A stretch of DNA of 64,000 nucleotides from Candidatus Fonsibacter ubiquis (GTDB taxonomy: Bacteria; Pseudomonadota; Alphaproteobacteria; Pelagibacterales; Pelagibacteraceae): NCBI RefSeq assembly GCF_002688585.1, contig NZ_CP024034.1, positions 239,501 to 303,500 of the forward strand. Direction: 5' to 3'. The translations under genes and the position numbers were made by a program. The notes below the pieces were generated by a model that did no database searches, was not told the origin of the DNA, and worked only from the letters and a program-made list of their open reading frames with translations. Every line of letters begins with the position of its first letter. Positions within the stretch are counted from its first letter, which is position 1. Positions 1 through 10,276 of this stretch are shown here, one piece after another.

Positions 1-36
1 ACAAAAATTTGTAGTATAAATTTCAATTTTTTTCAT

Positions 37-70
37 AAAAAAGTGGGGCGTTCTGTTACCCGGTGCCCCA
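37..70 (-). terminator. Probable ssrA 3' end / rho-independent terminator
   Basis: On the minus strand UGGGGC (70-65) can pair with GCCCCA (49-44) and is followed by a U-run (42-37). The same strands form the second stem of the tmRNA pseudoknot, so the structure may serve both for termination and for the mature RNA fold. Confidence 0.55.
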
Positions 71-305
71 GACCGTGCTTATCTAATTAATAAATTAATT
101 AGGCAGCGAGAGCAAATTTATCATTTGCGTTTATATTTTAGTCCTTTGCGGTGGTACTATACCGGACGAAAGAAAAGCCTTTAGACACTAGTCGATTCTA
201 TTTCACCCCCGTAAGTTGAAATTGGTGGAGGTGCAGGGTACCGCCCCCTGGTCCTCAATGTTTATTCCGAATCTCGTTTATCGTCATAGTTGGAAAACCA
301 ACACT
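43..305 (-). ncRNA. ssrA: Two-piece (circularly permuted) tmRNA
   Basis: Rescues stalled ribosomes by trans-translation. Read on the minus strand, an acceptor half comes first and ends in CCUCCACCA (CCA at 225-223). A spacer of about 12 nt follows (222-211), then the canonical tmRNA 5' end GGGGGUGAAAUAGAAUCGAC from 210, then the tag reading frame at 128-99. The acceptor stem pairs GGGGGUG with CACCUCC. This acceptor-before-coding order is the permuted arrangement known in alphaproteobacteria, where the precursor is cut into two RNAs. An H-type pseudoknot follows the tag: CGGU (75-72) pairs with ACCG (64-61), and the loop GGGGC (69-65) pairs with GCCCC (49-45). The 5' end is approximate; a small hairpin at 289-302 may lie in the leader or start the acceptor piece. 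Confidence 0.92.
99..128 (-). other. tmRNA proteolysis-tag reading frame
   Basis: The minus strand reads GCA AAT GAT AAA TTT GCT CTC GCT GCC TAA, encoding ANDKFALAA followed by a stop. It begins with an alanine resume codon and ends in the hydrophobic LAA degron recognised by ClpXP and FtsH. This places the tag firmly and fixes the strand of ssrA. Confidence 0.92.
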
Positions 306-369
306 AATAATATAAGACTTTGAATCGTTAAATTAAAGATATATTTAAAATTTCTGTATTTCTAAGACA

Positions 370-1320
370 ATGGAACTAACTTCTGAACAAAAAAAAGAAA
401 TTCAAGAACAACAATCACAGAATAATTCTACTAAAAGGGTAACTTCACCTGAACTTGAAAAAGTTCTTTATGAAGCAATTCCAGTGTTGGACCATGGGTT
501 TATAAGAGTCATAGATTATATGGGGGATGATAGTTCTATTGTTCAATCTGCTAGAGTTTCCTATGGAAAAGGAACAAAAAAAGTTTCAACAGATGAAGGT
601 CTCATAAGATATTTAATGAGGCATTGGCATAGCACTCCATTTGAAATGTGCGAGATTAAGTATCATGTAAAACTTCCAATTTTTATAGCAAGACAATGGA
701 TTAGACACAGAACAGCCAATGTAAACGAGTATTCAGCAAGATACTCTATATTAGATAAAGAGTTTTATATTCCAGCAAAAGAGCAATTATCAGCACAAGC
801 AACTAACAATCGTCAAGGTAGAGGTGATTTGATTACGGGTGAACAAGCTGATGAAGTTTTAAAAATTTTAAAAGATGATGCGGTTAGAACTTATGACAAT
901 TATGAAAAAATGTTGAATGAAAGATTTGATGGAACAGTCATTGATGAAAAAAAATCTGGTCTAGCAAGAGAACTTGCAAGAATGAATTTAACATTAAATT
1001 CTTATACTCAGTGGTACTGGAAAACTGATCTTTTAAATCTCATGAATTTTTTATTTTTAAGAGGAGATAGTCATGCTCAGTATGAAATTAGAGTTTATGC
1101 TGAAAAAATGTTGGATACAGTAAAGAAATGGGTTCCAATTACCCATGCAGCATTTTTAGACTATAGAGTTGGTGCTGCTCATTTATCATCTAAAGGATTA
1201 AAAATTGTAAAATCTATGATCAATGGAAATAAAGTTAGCTATGAAGACTCTGGACTTAGTAAAAGAGAGTGGAATGAATTAATGGAAGTAATAGATAAAA
1301 AAAATCTTATAGTTAGTTAA
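370..1320 (+). CDS. thyX: Flavin-dependent thymidylate synthase ThyX
   Basis: Makes dTMP from dUMP using methylene-tetrahydrofolate, FAD and NADPH. The ThyX signature is present as [15 protein letters not shown] at residues 112-126, with the catalytic-loop Ser122 and Arg124. The 316-residue length is normal for alphaproteobacterial ThyX; the first 25 or so residues are a Gln/Lys-rich extension outside the core. ATG start at 370. ThyX, unlike ThyA, does not oxidise folate to dihydrofolate, so it is often found in genomes with little or no dihydrofolate reductase. Divergent from ssrA and convergent with the mrp gene, whose stop codon lies inside the end of thyX. Confidence 0.96.
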   Translation: MELTSEQKKEIQEQQSQNNSTKRVTSPELEKVLYEAIPVLDHGFIRVIDYMGDDSSIVQSARVSYGKGTKKVSTDEGLIRYLMRHWHSTPFEMCEIKYHVKLPIFIARQWIRHRTANVNEYSARYSILDKEFYIPAKEQLSAQATNNRQGRGDLITGEQADEVLKILKDDAVRTYDNYEKMLNERFDGTVIDEKKSGLARELARMNLTLNSYTQWYWKTDLLNLMNFLFLRGDSHAQYEIRVYAEKMLDTVKKWVPITHAAFLDYRVGAAHLSSKGLKIVKSMINGNKVSYEDSGLSKREWNELMEVIDKKNLIVS

Positions 1321-2143
1321 TTATTTTTGTAATTTTATTTGCAATTTCTAAGAACAGCTTTGAAACTTTATGATCTTTAAATTGATCTACAAAGGGTAAA
1401 CCCTCATCTGAGTTTTTTCTAAGATTAATATCAATTGGAATTTGTCCTAAAAGTTCTACATTAAATTTACTTGCTATATTTTTTCCTCCATCTTTTCCAA
1501 ATATAAAATGTTCAATTCCATCATCTGAGGTAAAGCTTGTCATATTTTCAACAATTCCAAGTATTTTAACATTAGTTCTTTTAAACATTTCAATCCCTTT
1601 TTTCACATCAATTATTGCAATGTCTTGAGGAGTTGTAATAATTACTGCCCCATCAATATCTATTTCTTGTGAAAAAGTTAACAGAGCATCTCCAGTTCCA
1701 GGAGGCATATCGATAATTAAAAAATCAATATTTTCCCACAAAACTTTTCCGGTAAAAGTTTTGATAGTACTTGCAACCATCGGGCCTCTCCAGATCATGG
1801 GAGTATCTTCTGAAACCATAAAGCCAATGGACATACATTGAATATTAAATTTACTAATTGGAATTAAATTTATTCCATCCTCACTTTTAGGTTTTTCAAA
1901 GATCCCCATCATTTTAGGAATAGATGGGCCATAAATATCAGCATCTAAAATACCAACATTATAATTTAAATTCTTAAGTGCGATTGCAAGATTTACAGCA
2001 ATTGTTGATTTTCCAACGCCACCTTTTCCACTAGAGATAGCAATAATTTTTTTTACTCCATTTATTTTATTTTTTTTGAATGGAGTTTTCGGCGTAATCT
2101 GATCCATAAATTTTTTGCTTAAATTTGCGTCTTTTTCACTCAT
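1313..2143 (-). CDS. mrp: Mrp/NBP35-type P-loop ATPase, Fe-S cluster carrier
   Basis: A deviant Walker A motif GKGGVGKST at residues 39-47 and the switch sequence MPPGTGD mark the Mrp/ApbC/NBP35 family, which carries or assembles Fe-S clusters in the cytosol. At 276 residues it lacks the N-terminal MIP18 (DUF59) domain of full-length Mrp. The CxxC pair that binds a bridging cluster in other Mrp proteins (after the conserved NM motif) is absent; the stretch reads [17 protein letters not shown]. Cluster binding may therefore differ. The gene overlaps thyX tail to tail by 8 bp. Confidence 0.9.
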   Translation of the reverse strand: MSEKDANLSKKFMDQITPKTPFKKNKINGVKKIIAISSGKGGVGKSTIAVNLAIALKNLNYNVGILDADIYGPSIPKMMGIFEKPKSEDGINLIPISKFNIQCMSIGFMVSEDTPMIWRGPMVASTIKTFTGKVLWENIDFLIIDMPPGTGDALLTFSQEIDIDGAVIITTPQDIAIIDVKKGIEMFKRTNVKILGIVENMTSFTSDDGIEHFIFGKDGGKNIASKFNVELLGQIPIDINLRKNSDEGLPFVDQFKDHKVSKLFLEIANKITKIIN

Positions 2144-2213
2144 ATCATCTATTGTAATTTACTTTTAAATACCCATTTAAACCTATATTAATTAGCCAAA
2201 TTTTAAAAATAAT

Positions 2214-3353
2214 ATGTCATTAATTAAGACTAATAATAACAAAGATATTTTAAAGAAAGAATCTCCATGGGGTTCACCTTCAAAAAAAAATAATCAGCCT
2301 GGGCCCGATAATTCTTCAGTAGATATGGAGGATTTAGCTAAAAAGTTTCAAGATGGACTTAAAAATATATTTGGAGGTTCATCAAAAACACCAGATGCAA
2401 AAAAACCAATCGCTCTTTTTATAATTGGTGCTATTGCCGTTTGGGCATTAAGTGGGTTTTACAGAGTTGATGCCGATGAACAAGGTGTTGTTTTAAGATT
2501 TGGAAAATATACCAGCATGACTCAGCCTGGATTAAATTATCATTTACCTTATCCAATTGAGTCAGTGATGACTCCAAAGGTTACGCGAGTAAATAGAGTT
2601 GATGTTGGCTTTAGATCTTCTGGTGATAGCGCCAGAGGTTCAGTAAGTGATATTAGAGATGAAAGCGCTATGTTAACGGGCGATGAAAATATTGTTGATA
2701 TAAATTATTCTGTTTTTTGGGTTATTAAAGATGCAAGCAAATATCTTTTCAATATTCAAAACCCAATAGATACTATTAAAACAGTTGCCGAAACTGCAAT
2801 GCGTGAAATTATTGCAAGAAAAAAAATACAAGTAATTCTAACACAAGGTAGAGCAGAAATTGAAAACGAAGCGCAAAAAATTATGCAGCAAATTCTTGAT
2901 TCATATAATGCCGGAATTGAAATTACCCAAGTTCAAGCACAAAAATCTGACCCTCCTGCACAAGTAATAGATTCTTTTAGGGATGTTCAGGCTGCTAAAG
3001 CCGATAAAGAGCGTTTACAAAATGAGGCGCAAGCATATGCCAATGATGTAATTCCACGAGCTAGAGGAGAAGCTGCCAAAATAGTTCAGGATGCTGAAGC
3101 TTATAAGAGAGAAGTTGTTGCTCAAGCTGAAGGAGAAGCAAGTAGGTTTATTGCAATCTACAATGAGTACGCAAAAGCTAAAACTGTTACACAGGAGCGA
3201 ATGTATCTAGAAACTATGGAGAAAGTTTTGTCAGGTGTTAATAAAATTATCATTGATAAACAATCCGGCTCAGGCGTAGTGCCATATCTACCTTTGCCAG
3301 AACTGAAGAAGAATCAAGAACTTCAATTAAAAAAATCAGAGGTGAAGAATTAA
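2214..3353 (+). CDS. hflK: FtsH protease modulator HflK
   Basis: An SPFH/prohibitin-family membrane protein that forms a large cage with HflC around FtsH and tunes degradation of membrane proteins. It has a Gly/Pro/Lys-rich cytoplasmic N terminus, one transmembrane segment at about residues 66-82, then the SPFH domain with YRVDADEQGVVLRFGKY, and an Ala/Glu-rich helical C-terminal region. The 379-residue length is typical. The stop overlaps the hflC ATG by one base, indicating translational coupling. ftsH itself lies far away at 35025. Confidence 0.96.
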   Translation: MSLIKTNNNKDILKKESPWGSPSKKNNQPGPDNSSVDMEDLAKKFQDGLKNIFGGSSKTPDAKKPIALFIIGAIAVWALSGFYRVDADEQGVVLRFGKYTSMTQPGLNYHLPYPIESVMTPKVTRVNRVDVGFRSSGDSARGSVSDIRDESAMLTGDENIVDINYSVFWVIKDASKYLFNIQNPIDTIKTVAETAMREIIARKKIQVILTQGRAEIENEAQKIMQQILDSYNAGIEITQVQAQKSDPPAQVIDSFRDVQAAKADKERLQNEAQAYANDVIPRARGEAAKIVQDAEAYKREVVAQAEGEASRFIAIYNEYAKAKTVTQERMYLETMEKVLSGVNKIIIDKQSGSGVVPYLPLPELKKNQELQLKKSEVKN

Positions 3354-4240
3354 TGTCAGATAAGATATTTAAAATAGGAATTTTTATATTAGTTTTATTG
3401 GGACTTTTAATTTACTCAACTTTTTTTATTGTAAAAGAAACACACCAAGCAATTGTTTTGCAATTAGGTAATCCCAAGAAGGTATATAAAGAAGCCGGCC
3501 TTTATTGGAAAATTCCGTTACTACAGAATGTTCAAATGCTTGATAAAAGAGTTTTAGATATTGATGCTCCATCAGAAGAAGTTATTGCATTAGACCAAAA
3601 AAGAATAATCGTTGACGCTTACGCTAAATTTATAATTGTCGATCCATTAAAATTTTATATTTCTGTTGGAAATGAAAGAGTTGCTCAATCAAGGTTATCT
3701 TCAATTATTAATGCAAAAATCAGAGGTGTTTTGGGTAAAGAAAATTTAGTAAATTTAATCTCAACAAATAGAGTAAAATTAATGAGCCAAATTACAAAGG
3801 ACGTAGCAGAAGAAGCTAAGGATTTCGGCATTAACGTTATTGATGTTCGTATTAAAAGAGCCGATCTTCCCGCTGCAAATAGTGAGGCTATATTTAAGAG
3901 AATGCAAACCGAAAGAACAAGAGAAGCAAAAGAATTTAGAGCTGAGGGTTTTGAATTAGGTCAAACTATAAAATCTAAAGCTGACAAAGAAGTTACAATT
4001 ATACTAGCTGAAGCTAGAAAAAAATCTCAAATTCTTAGAGGAGAGGGCGATGGACAAAGAAATAAAATATTTGCAGATGCCTTTGGTAGAGATCCAGAAT
4101 TTTTTAGTTTTTATAGAGCCATGCAATCTTATGAAAAATCTTTAATAAGTGGCAGTGAAACATCGCTAGTGTTATCTCCTGATAGTGAGTTTTTTAGATA
4201 TTTTGGAGAGTCTGGCTTAAATAAGATTTTAAAAAAATAA
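3353..4240 (+). CDS. hflC: FtsH protease modulator HflC
   Basis: Partner of HflK. It has an N-terminal membrane anchor (residues 7-27), then an SPFH domain beginning VKETHQAIVLQLGNPKK, and the helical segment with RTREAKEFRAEGFE that is characteristic of HflC. The length of 295 residues is normal. It overlaps hflK by one base and is followed after 3 bp by the DUF2065 gene, so the four genes hflK to degP look like one operon. Confidence 0.96.
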   Translation: MSDKIFKIGIFILVLLGLLIYSTFFIVKETHQAIVLQLGNPKKVYKEAGLYWKIPLLQNVQMLDKRVLDIDAPSEEVIALDQKRIIVDAYAKFIIVDPLKFYISVGNERVAQSRLSSIINAKIRGVLGKENLVNLISTNRVKLMSQITKDVAEEAKDFGINVIDVRIKRADLPAANSEAIFKRMQTERTREAKEFRAEGFELGQTIKSKADKEVTIILAEARKKSQILRGEGDGQRNKIFADAFGRDPEFFSFYRAMQSYEKSLISGSETSLVLSPDSEFFRYFGESGLNKILKK

Positions 4241-4243
4241 AGA

Positions 4244-4435
4244 ATGAACGAGATTTTTACAGCAATTGGTTTGTTGCTGTTTATCGAAGGATTACTTTAT
4301 ACAATTTTTCCAGGTGGAATGAAAAAAATGCTAAATTCTATGAAGGATTTATCTGAGCAAAAATTAAGGGTTGGAGGGCTTATTTTTGCCATTATAGGAT
4401 TTATAATAGTGGCTTATATTAAAAAATTTCTATGA
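4244..4435 (+). CDS. DUF2065 (YjeT-like) small membrane protein
   Basis: A 63-residue protein with two hydrophobic helices (about residues 4-22 and 44-61) joined by a short basic loop with FPGGMKKML. The pattern and the position between hflC and degP match the DUF2065/YjeT family, which often travels with hflKC. No biochemical role is established. Its stop overlaps the degP start (ATGA), so it is translationally coupled to the protease. Confidence 0.85.
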   Translation: MNEIFTAIGLLLFIEGLLYTIFPGGMKKMLNSMKDLSEQKLRVGGLIFAIIGFIIVAYIKKFL

Positions 4436-5859
4436 AAAATTTTAAAAGTTTCTTACTAATTATATTTTTTAATATTTTATTAATTTCAAATTTAAACTCA
4501 AAAGAAGTTCCTGATTCTTTTGCTGATTTAGTAGAAAAATTAACCCCATCCGTTGTTAATATTTCAGCGACCAGAGTAGTAGAGACAAGAAGTCAAAATC
4601 CATTTCCATTTCAATTTCCGCCAGGGCATCCTTTTGAAGATTTATTTAAAGATTTTGATAGAGGAGGCAGTCCGCAAAAAAGAAAATCACAGGCTTTAGG
4701 TTCTGGTTTTATAATTGATAAAGCGGGAATTATAATTACAAATAATCATGTCATACAAAGTGCTGAGGGAATTTTTGTAAAGTTAACAAATGGCAAAGAA
4801 TATGAGGCAAAAGTTTTAGGAACTGATCCTACAAGCGATATTGCTGTCATTAAAATAACAACTAAAGATACTTTAAAATCAGTTTCCTTTGGAGATTCTG
4901 ATAAAGCAAGAGTTGGAGATTGGGTGGTTGCAATTGGAAACCCTTTTGGATTAGGTGGAACAGTGACCGCTGGAATTATTTCGGCTCGAAATAGGGACAT
5001 AAGTCTTGGTAGATATGATGATTTTATTCAAACAGATGCTGCAATAAATGTTGGAAATTCAGGAGGACCCTTATTTAATTTAAAAGGTGAAGTTGTTGGA
5101 ATAAATAGTGCAATATTATCTAATTCAGGTGGATCAGTTGGAATAGGTTTTGCTATTCCATCCAATCTTGCAAAAAATGTAATTGATCAAATAATTAATA
5201 CCGGAGAAATTAAGAGAGGATATATTGGAGTTAGAATACAGGAAGTTACAAAAGAGATCGCAGATAGTCTTGGCCTAAAAAATGTCGAAGGGGCATTAAT
5301 TTCGAGCGCTGCAACTGATGGACCTGCAAATAAAGCAGGTATTCTTGCAGGAGACGTAATACTTGAGTTTAATAATATTAAAGTTGAAAACTATAGAAGA
5401 CTTCAAAAAATTGTAGCAGAAACGCCAATTGGAAAAAATGTTGATGTAAAAATTTGGAGAAATAAGCAAATAATTACAAGAAATATAAAAGTTGCAAGAC
5501 TTGAAGAGACAGTTGAAAGTAGGAGAGACAATAATAGGCAATCAACTCCAACCTCAGTATCCATTAAAGAACTTGGAGTTAAAATTAGAAATATTACTAA
5601 CGAAGACGTTGAAAAAAGACCTGCCTTGAAAGATAAAAAAGGTGTCTTGATTATAGAAATAAGAGGAGATGGTCCGCTTGCATTACTTCCTATTCAAGAG
5701 GGTGAAGTGATTACTGCAGTTGGCAATAATCCTGTTTTCGATATAAAAAATTTTGAAGATCAATTTAAAAAAGAAATTAAAAAAAATACAAATTCTATTT
5801 TATTGACAATTTTTGATAGCAACAACCAAAGTAAATTTATTGGTGTAAAAATTAAATAA
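4432..5859 (+). CDS. degP: Periplasmic Do-family serine protease (DegP/DegQ/HtrA type)
   Basis: Degrades or refolds damaged envelope proteins. A signal peptide covers residues 1 to about 23. The trypsin-like domain carries the triad His106 (NNHVI), Asp136 (SDIAVI) and Ser210 (GNSGGPLF). Two PDZ domains follow, at about 260-355 and 380-470. The 475-residue length fits Do proteases with two PDZ domains. It is coupled to the hflKC genes upstream, a common alphaproteobacterial order that groups inner-membrane and periplasmic quality control. The exact DegP versus DegQ subtype cannot be decided by reading. Confidence 0.95.
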   Translation: MKNFKSFLLIIFFNILLISNLNSKEVPDSFADLVEKLTPSVVNISATRVVETRSQNPFPFQFPPGHPFEDLFKDFDRGGSPQKRKSQALGSGFIIDKAGIIITNNHVIQSAEGIFVKLTNGKEYEAKVLGTDPTSDIAVIKITTKDTLKSVSFGDSDKARVGDWVVAIGNPFGLGGTVTAGIISARNRDISLGRYDDFIQTDAAINVGNSGGPLFNLKGEVVGINSAILSNSGGSVGIGFAIPSNLAKNVIDQIINTGEIKRGYIGVRIQEVTKEIADSLGLKNVEGALISSAATDGPANKAGILAGDVILEFNNIKVENYRRLQKIVAETPIGKNVDVKIWRNKQIITRNIKVARLEETVESRRDNNRQSTPTSVSIKELGVKIRNITNEDVEKRPALKDKKGVLIIEIRGDGPLALLPIQEGEVITAVGNNPVFDIKNFEDQFKKEIKKNTNSILLTIFDSNNQSKFIGVKIK

Positions 5860-5869
5860 TTTTTTACCA

Positions 5870-6784
5870 ATGCAAAAAATTATTCTTATCGCAGGACCAA
5901 CAGGTTCTGGTAAATCAGAAATTGCATTAAGACTTGCTAAAGAAGTAGATGGTGAAATTATTAATGCTGATAGCATGCAAGTTTATAAAGAAATTAAAAC
6001 TTTATCAGCAAGACCAGAAAAAATTCTTAATGTTACGCATTATCTTTATGGCAATGTTTCTGTAAAAAATAATTTTTCAGCTGGCGAATGGTTAAAGAAA
6101 GTTAAATTAAATTTAAGAAAAATCTTAAATAAAAAAAAGATACCGATTTTTGTTGGTGGTACAGGATTATATTTTAAATTATTGACTGAAGGTATTTCTA
6201 ATATTCCAAAAATTACAGATTCTATTAGAGTAAAAGCAAGAAGATTAAATAAGAAATTAGGTAATGATAAATTTTATAACTTACTTATAAAATTAGATCC
6301 TCTAGTTGAGAATAGGATAAAACAAAATGATACACATAGGTTAATTAGAGCTTATGAAGTTATAGTTTTTACAAAAAAATCCTTAATTGAGTGGCAAAAA
6401 AATAATAAAAACGAATTTGGTAATTATAGATTTATAAAAATATATATTAATCCTGAAAATAATTATCTACACAACTTACTTAGGTTGCGTCTTAAAAAAA
6501 TGTTCGAATTAAATGCAATTGATGAAGTAAAAAAGTTTTACAAACTAAAAATAAACAAAACTTTACCTGCTAATAAAATTTTAGGAATAGAAGAGATTAA
6601 GAAATACTTGGATAAAAAAATTTCCATAGAGCAAGCATTTGAAGAAACTTTTATAAGAACAAGAAGATATGTAAAAAGACAAAGAACTTGGTTTAGAGGA
6701 CATATGAAAGACTGGATTAGTATTTTTCACCCTAATTTTGATATTTTAACAAAAAAAATTGTAAAATTAGTTACTTCATCTTGA
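5870..6784 (+). CDS. miaA: tRNA dimethylallyltransferase MiaA
   Basis: Transfers a dimethylallyl group to A37 of tRNAs that read codons starting with U. The P-loop GPTGSGKS lies at residues 8-15, followed by INADSMQVYKEI (the DSxQ substrate-binding motif) and GGTGLYFK. The C-terminal RTRRYVKRQRTWFR is the conserved tRNA-binding signature. The 304-residue length is normal. It starts 10 bp after degP and is followed by ilvB after about 40 bp. Confidence 0.96.
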   Translation: MQKIILIAGPTGSGKSEIALRLAKEVDGEIINADSMQVYKEIKTLSARPEKILNVTHYLYGNVSVKNNFSAGEWLKKVKLNLRKILNKKKIPIFVGGTGLYFKLLTEGISNIPKITDSIRVKARRLNKKLGNDKFYNLLIKLDPLVENRIKQNDTHRLIRAYEVIVFTKKSLIEWQKNNKNEFGNYRFIKIYINPENNYLHNLLRLRLKKMFELNAIDEVKKFYKLKINKTLPANKILGIEEIKKYLDKKISIEQAFEETFIRTRRYVKRQRTWFRGHMKDWISIFHPNFDILTKKIVKLVTSS

Positions 6785-6827
6785 CCGTTAAATTAACTAG
6801 TTTAGATTGAATTTTCGGAAAATTTAT

Positions 6828-8587
6828 ATGTCACAAATAACTGGAGCAGAAATAGTTTTCAAAGCTTTTGCCGATCACGGCGTTGAATATATTTTTGGTT
6901 ATCCAGGTGGTGCTATTCTTCCATTATATGATGAATTAAAAAATCATAAAAAAATTAAACATATTCTTGTCAGACACGAGCAAGGAGCGGGACATGCAGC
7001 AGAGGGTTATGCAAGATCATCAGGTAAGCCCGGAGTTGTTTTGGTTACTTCAGGTCCAGGCGCAACAAATATGGTGACAGCGTTAACAGATGCTTACATG
7101 GACTCAATCCCATTAGTTTGTGTCACTGGTCAAGTTCCAACTCATTTGATTGGAACAGATGCATTTCAAGAGTGTGATACCACTGGCATTACACGGCCGT
7201 GCACAAAGCATAATTGGTTAGTGAAAGATATTAAAGATCTGCCAATAATTATGCACAAAGCTTTTCATATAGCGACTAGTGGAAGACCAGGGCCAGTTTT
7301 AGTTGATATTCCAAAAGATATTCAATTTCAAAAAACAGAATATGTAAAAAAAGAAGATGTAATCCAAAAAATTAATAAAGTTGTAACTGAGATTGACTCT
7401 TCTGAATTAGATAAAATTATCGATTTAATTTATAAATCAAAAAAACCAATCATTTACTCTGGTGGCGGAGTTGTAAATTCTGGAGATAAAGCTTCAGCCT
7501 TACTGGAGGATTTAGTTCGTATGACTGGTTTTCCTATAACTTCAACTTTGCAAGGGTTAGGAGCATTTCCAGGAGACGACCAACAATTTATTGGGATGCT
7601 AGGGATGCATGGAACGTACGAGGCAAATAATGCCATGCATGACTGTGATTTGATGATAAATATTGGCGCTCGTTTTGATGATCGGATCACAGGTAAAATA
7701 GATAAATTTTCACCAGGATCTAAAAAAATTCATATTGATATTGATCCGTCATCTATTAATAAAATTATAAAAGTTGATCATGCAGTTGTTGGTGATGTTG
7801 AAAATGTTTTAAATAAACTGATTACAGTTTTTAAGAAAAAATATCCTAATTTCAAAAATTCAAATAAAGAAAATATTAGTCAATGGTGGAAGCAAATTAA
7901 CAAATGGAGAGAAAAAAATTGTTTAGCATTTGTTCAAGGAAAAAAAACTATTAAACCACAATATGCAATTGAAAGATTATATGAACTAACAAAAAATCAA
8001 GACACTTTTATTACAACCGAAGTAGGCCAGCATCAAATGTGGGCTGCCCAATATTATAAATTTAAAAAACCAAAAAGATGGATGACTTCAGGGGGTCTTG
8101 GAACTATGGGATTTGGTCTTCCCGCTGCAATTGGTGTTCAACTTGCAAATCCTGGAAAATTAGTTGTTGATATTGCTGGCGAGGCTTCAATTTTGATGAA
8201 TATTCAAGAATTGTCCACTGCAGTTCAGTATAGACTTCCAGTTAAAATATTTATCATAAATAATCAATACATGGGAATGGTTAGACAATGGCAAGAGTTA
8301 TTGCATGAAAAAAATTATGCAGAAAGCTATACAGAGGCTTTGCCAGATTTTGTCAAACTTGCAGAAGCTTATGGGGCTATTGGGATTAGAGCAACTACGC
8401 CTGAAGAGTTAGATTTAAAAATTAAACAAATGATTAAATCAGATAAACCAGTTCTTTTTGATTGTGTTGTAGATAAAGTTGAAAACTGTTTTCCAATGAT
8501 ACCTTCAGGAAAAGCACATAATGAAATGATTTTAAATCCAGCAGATGAGAAAGAAAATAAAATTTCTAAAGCAGGAAAGGTATTGGT

Positions 8588-8591
<4 letters not shown>
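6828..8591 (+). CDS. ilvB: Acetolactate synthase large subunit
   Basis: Catalyses the first common step of valine, leucine and isoleucine synthesis: condensation of two pyruvates, or of pyruvate and 2-oxobutyrate, with thiamine diphosphate and FAD. The catalytic glutamate lies in RHEQGAGHAAEGYAR near the N terminus. The ThDP-Mg motif near the C terminus reads AGEASILMN, where Asp is usual in place of this Glu. I chose the ATG at 6828 (MSQITGAE) over an in-frame TTG at 6807 because homology begins right after it. It ends in an ATGA overlap with ilvH, as expected for subunits of one enzyme. Confidence 0.96.
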
Positions 8592-10170
<1,579 letters not shown>

Positions 10171-10276
10171 GATTATTTAATAAAATTAAGCTTACTTACT
10201 TGTTAAAAAATCGACGAAATCTTGAAAAATATATATCAGTAGATTTTTAATTTTAGCTAAATTAAGTTTAAAAAAT

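Noticed and set aside
4746-5000. Open reading frame on the minus strand inside degP
   Set aside because: It is antisense to strongly conserved protease codons, has no recognisable domain and no leader; a frame shadow. Similar antisense frames in ilvB, leuA, mreB, ftsH and fdsA were dismissed for the same reason.
6807-6827. TTG start for ilvB giving seven extra residues
   Set aside because: The extra residues (MNFRKIY) match nothing in the family, and ATG 6828 gives the usual N terminus.
10171-10276. Leader peptide or riboswitch controlling leuA
   Set aside because: No Leu-rich short reading frame and no convincing stem-loop pair were found in this AT-rich gap.
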